A stretch of DNA of 6,080 bases from Burkholderiaceae bacterium (lineage in GTDB: Bacteria > Pseudomonadota > Gammaproteobacteria > Burkholderiales > Burkholderiaceae_E), in assembly GCA_023258775.1 (NCBI GenBank), contig JALQWJ010000098.1, forward strand, positions 1 to 6,080, in the 5' to 3' direction. The notes beneath the pieces were generated by a model. That model made no database searches, was not told the origin of the DNA, and saw nothing but the letters and a program-made list of their open reading frames with translations. Positions 5,318-6,080 of this stretch are shown piece by piece. The position numbers were made by a program, and so were the translations under genes. Position 1 is the first letter of the stretch. Each line of letters opens with the position of its first letter.

Positions 5318-6080
5318 ATGCAGCAAAGCCCCCATTCCCAAAGCAATCCCTCAATGGGCACACGTCCCAGCGCCATGTTGGGAGCGTCTGCTGCGCCTGG
5401 GGCCCTGGCCATTCATCCGGGTTTAAGCGATTTCAAACTGATACGCCGAAATGGCTCGGTGGTTGCATTTGAGCCAGTCAAGATTTCAGTGGCCATGACC
5501 AAGGCATTTCTTGCGATCAATGGCGGCCAGGGTGCGGCTTCGGCGCGCATCAGAGAACTGGTCGAGGATCTCACCCAAAATGTCGTCCAAGCGCTCACCC
5601 GTGGCAAGCCCGGTGGTGGAACCTTTCATATCGAAGACGTTCAGGATCATGTAGAGCTTGCATTGATGCGTTCGGGCGAACATGAGGTAGCAAGGGCTTA
5701 TGTGCTCTACCGCGAACGCAGGTCCCAGGAACGTGCTGCCAAAGGCGAATCAAGCCACGCACCTGCCTCGAGTCTTCATGTGATCGATGCTGGGAATCGG
5801 ATGCCGCTTGATATGGCGGATTTAAGCGCTGTGATCGCCTCAGCTTGCGAAGGTCTGCATGAGGTGGTGAGTGTCGAATCAGTCTTGCAGGAAACGGTTA
5901 AAAATCTGTATGACGGTGTACCTCTGGATGAGGTCTACAAATCGGCCATCCTGTCAGCGCGCTCACTTATTGAGAAAGATCCCGCCTACAGTCAGGTTAC
6001 CGCTCGTCTCTTACTTCATACCGTGCGCAAAGAGGTTCTTGGCGAGGTGGTCAGTCAGCCGCAAATGCACCAGCGCTATG
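5318..6080 (+). CDS. nrdA: Ribonucleoside-diphosphate reductase large (alpha) subunit, N-terminal part (3' end outside window)
   Basis: Catalytic subunit of class Ia ribonucleotide reductase, which with the radical-bearing NrdB subunit reduces ribonucleoside diphosphates to deoxy forms in the cytoplasm. Only the first 254 codons are present; the active-site cysteines lie beyond the window. Residues 1-37 are a Ser/Pro/Ala/Gln-rich extension. Residues about 38-132 are an ATP-cone, the ATP/dATP switch that controls overall activity, with FKLIRRNGSVVAFEPVKI near 39-56 and GGGTFHIEDVQDHVELALM at 99-117. Residues about 153-240 look like a second, degenerate cone (VIDAGNRMPLD, NLYDGV, LIEKDPAYSQVTARLLL), as in the two-cone NrdA of Pseudomonas aeruginosa. 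The start is fixed by GGAGGA five bases upstream. Tandem NrdR boxes upstream imply NrdR repression. nrdB probably follows outside the window, which is inference. Confidence 0.93.
   Translation, partial: MQQSPHSQSNPSMGTRPSAMLGASAAPGALAIHPGLSDFKLIRRNGSVVAFEPVKISVAMTKAFLAINGGQGAASARIRELVEDLTQNVVQALTRGKPGGGTFHIEDVQDHVELALMRSGEHEVARAYVLYRERRSQERAAKGESSHAPASSLHVIDAGNRMPLDMADLSAVIASACEGLHEVVSVESVLQETVKNLYDGVPLDEVYKSAILSARSLIEKDPAYSQVTARLLLHTVRKEVLGEVVSQPQMHQRY

Overview
This is an ordinary chromosomal housekeeping window from a betaproteobacterium, most likely order Burkholderiales. That placement rests on the recognisable forms of RppH, ProS (long type with an editing insertion), Ffh and NrdA, on the PP0621-type zinc protein, and on a base composition that looks like the mid-50s percent GC by eye. 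I would not name a genus. I see no mobile element, CRISPR array, rRNA, tRNA, phage gene or unknown multi-gene system.

Layout. At the left edge the minus strand carries the first 90 codons of rppH (RNA 5' pyrophosphohydrolase), cut by the window start. It diverges from proS (prolyl-tRNA synthetase, plus strand, 419-2158) across a 147-bp spacer holding a consensus -10 box for rppH. proS converges on ffh (signal recognition particle GTPase, minus strand, 2155-3588) and the two stop codons share the tetranucleotide TTAA. ffh diverges across about 200 bp from a plus-strand pair: an eight-helix membrane protein of the CcsA/YpjD/HemX family (3793-4623) and a small membrane-anchored PP0621-type protein with a C-terminal zinc-binding motif (4685-5017). 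The 61-bp gap between them contains a perfect 19-bp tandem duplication. A 300-bp gene-free stretch (5018-5317) then leads into nrdA, the large subunit of class Ia ribonucleotide reductase, whose first 254 codons fill the rest of the window.

The most informative non-coding region is the nrdA leader. It has two NrdR-box-like palindromes whose starts lie 31 bp apart (three helical turns), one overlapping a plausible -10 box, followed by a leader hairpin and a strong Shine-Dalgarno sequence. This suggests nrdA is repressed by NrdR when nucleotide pools are sufficient, with allosteric control of the enzyme itself through its N-terminal ATP-cone region. The other genes are linked by neighbourhood rather than by a shared pathway: mRNA decay (rppH), translation (proS), membrane protein targeting (ffh), membrane or cytochrome biogenesis (YpjD-like) and DNA precursor supply (nrdA).
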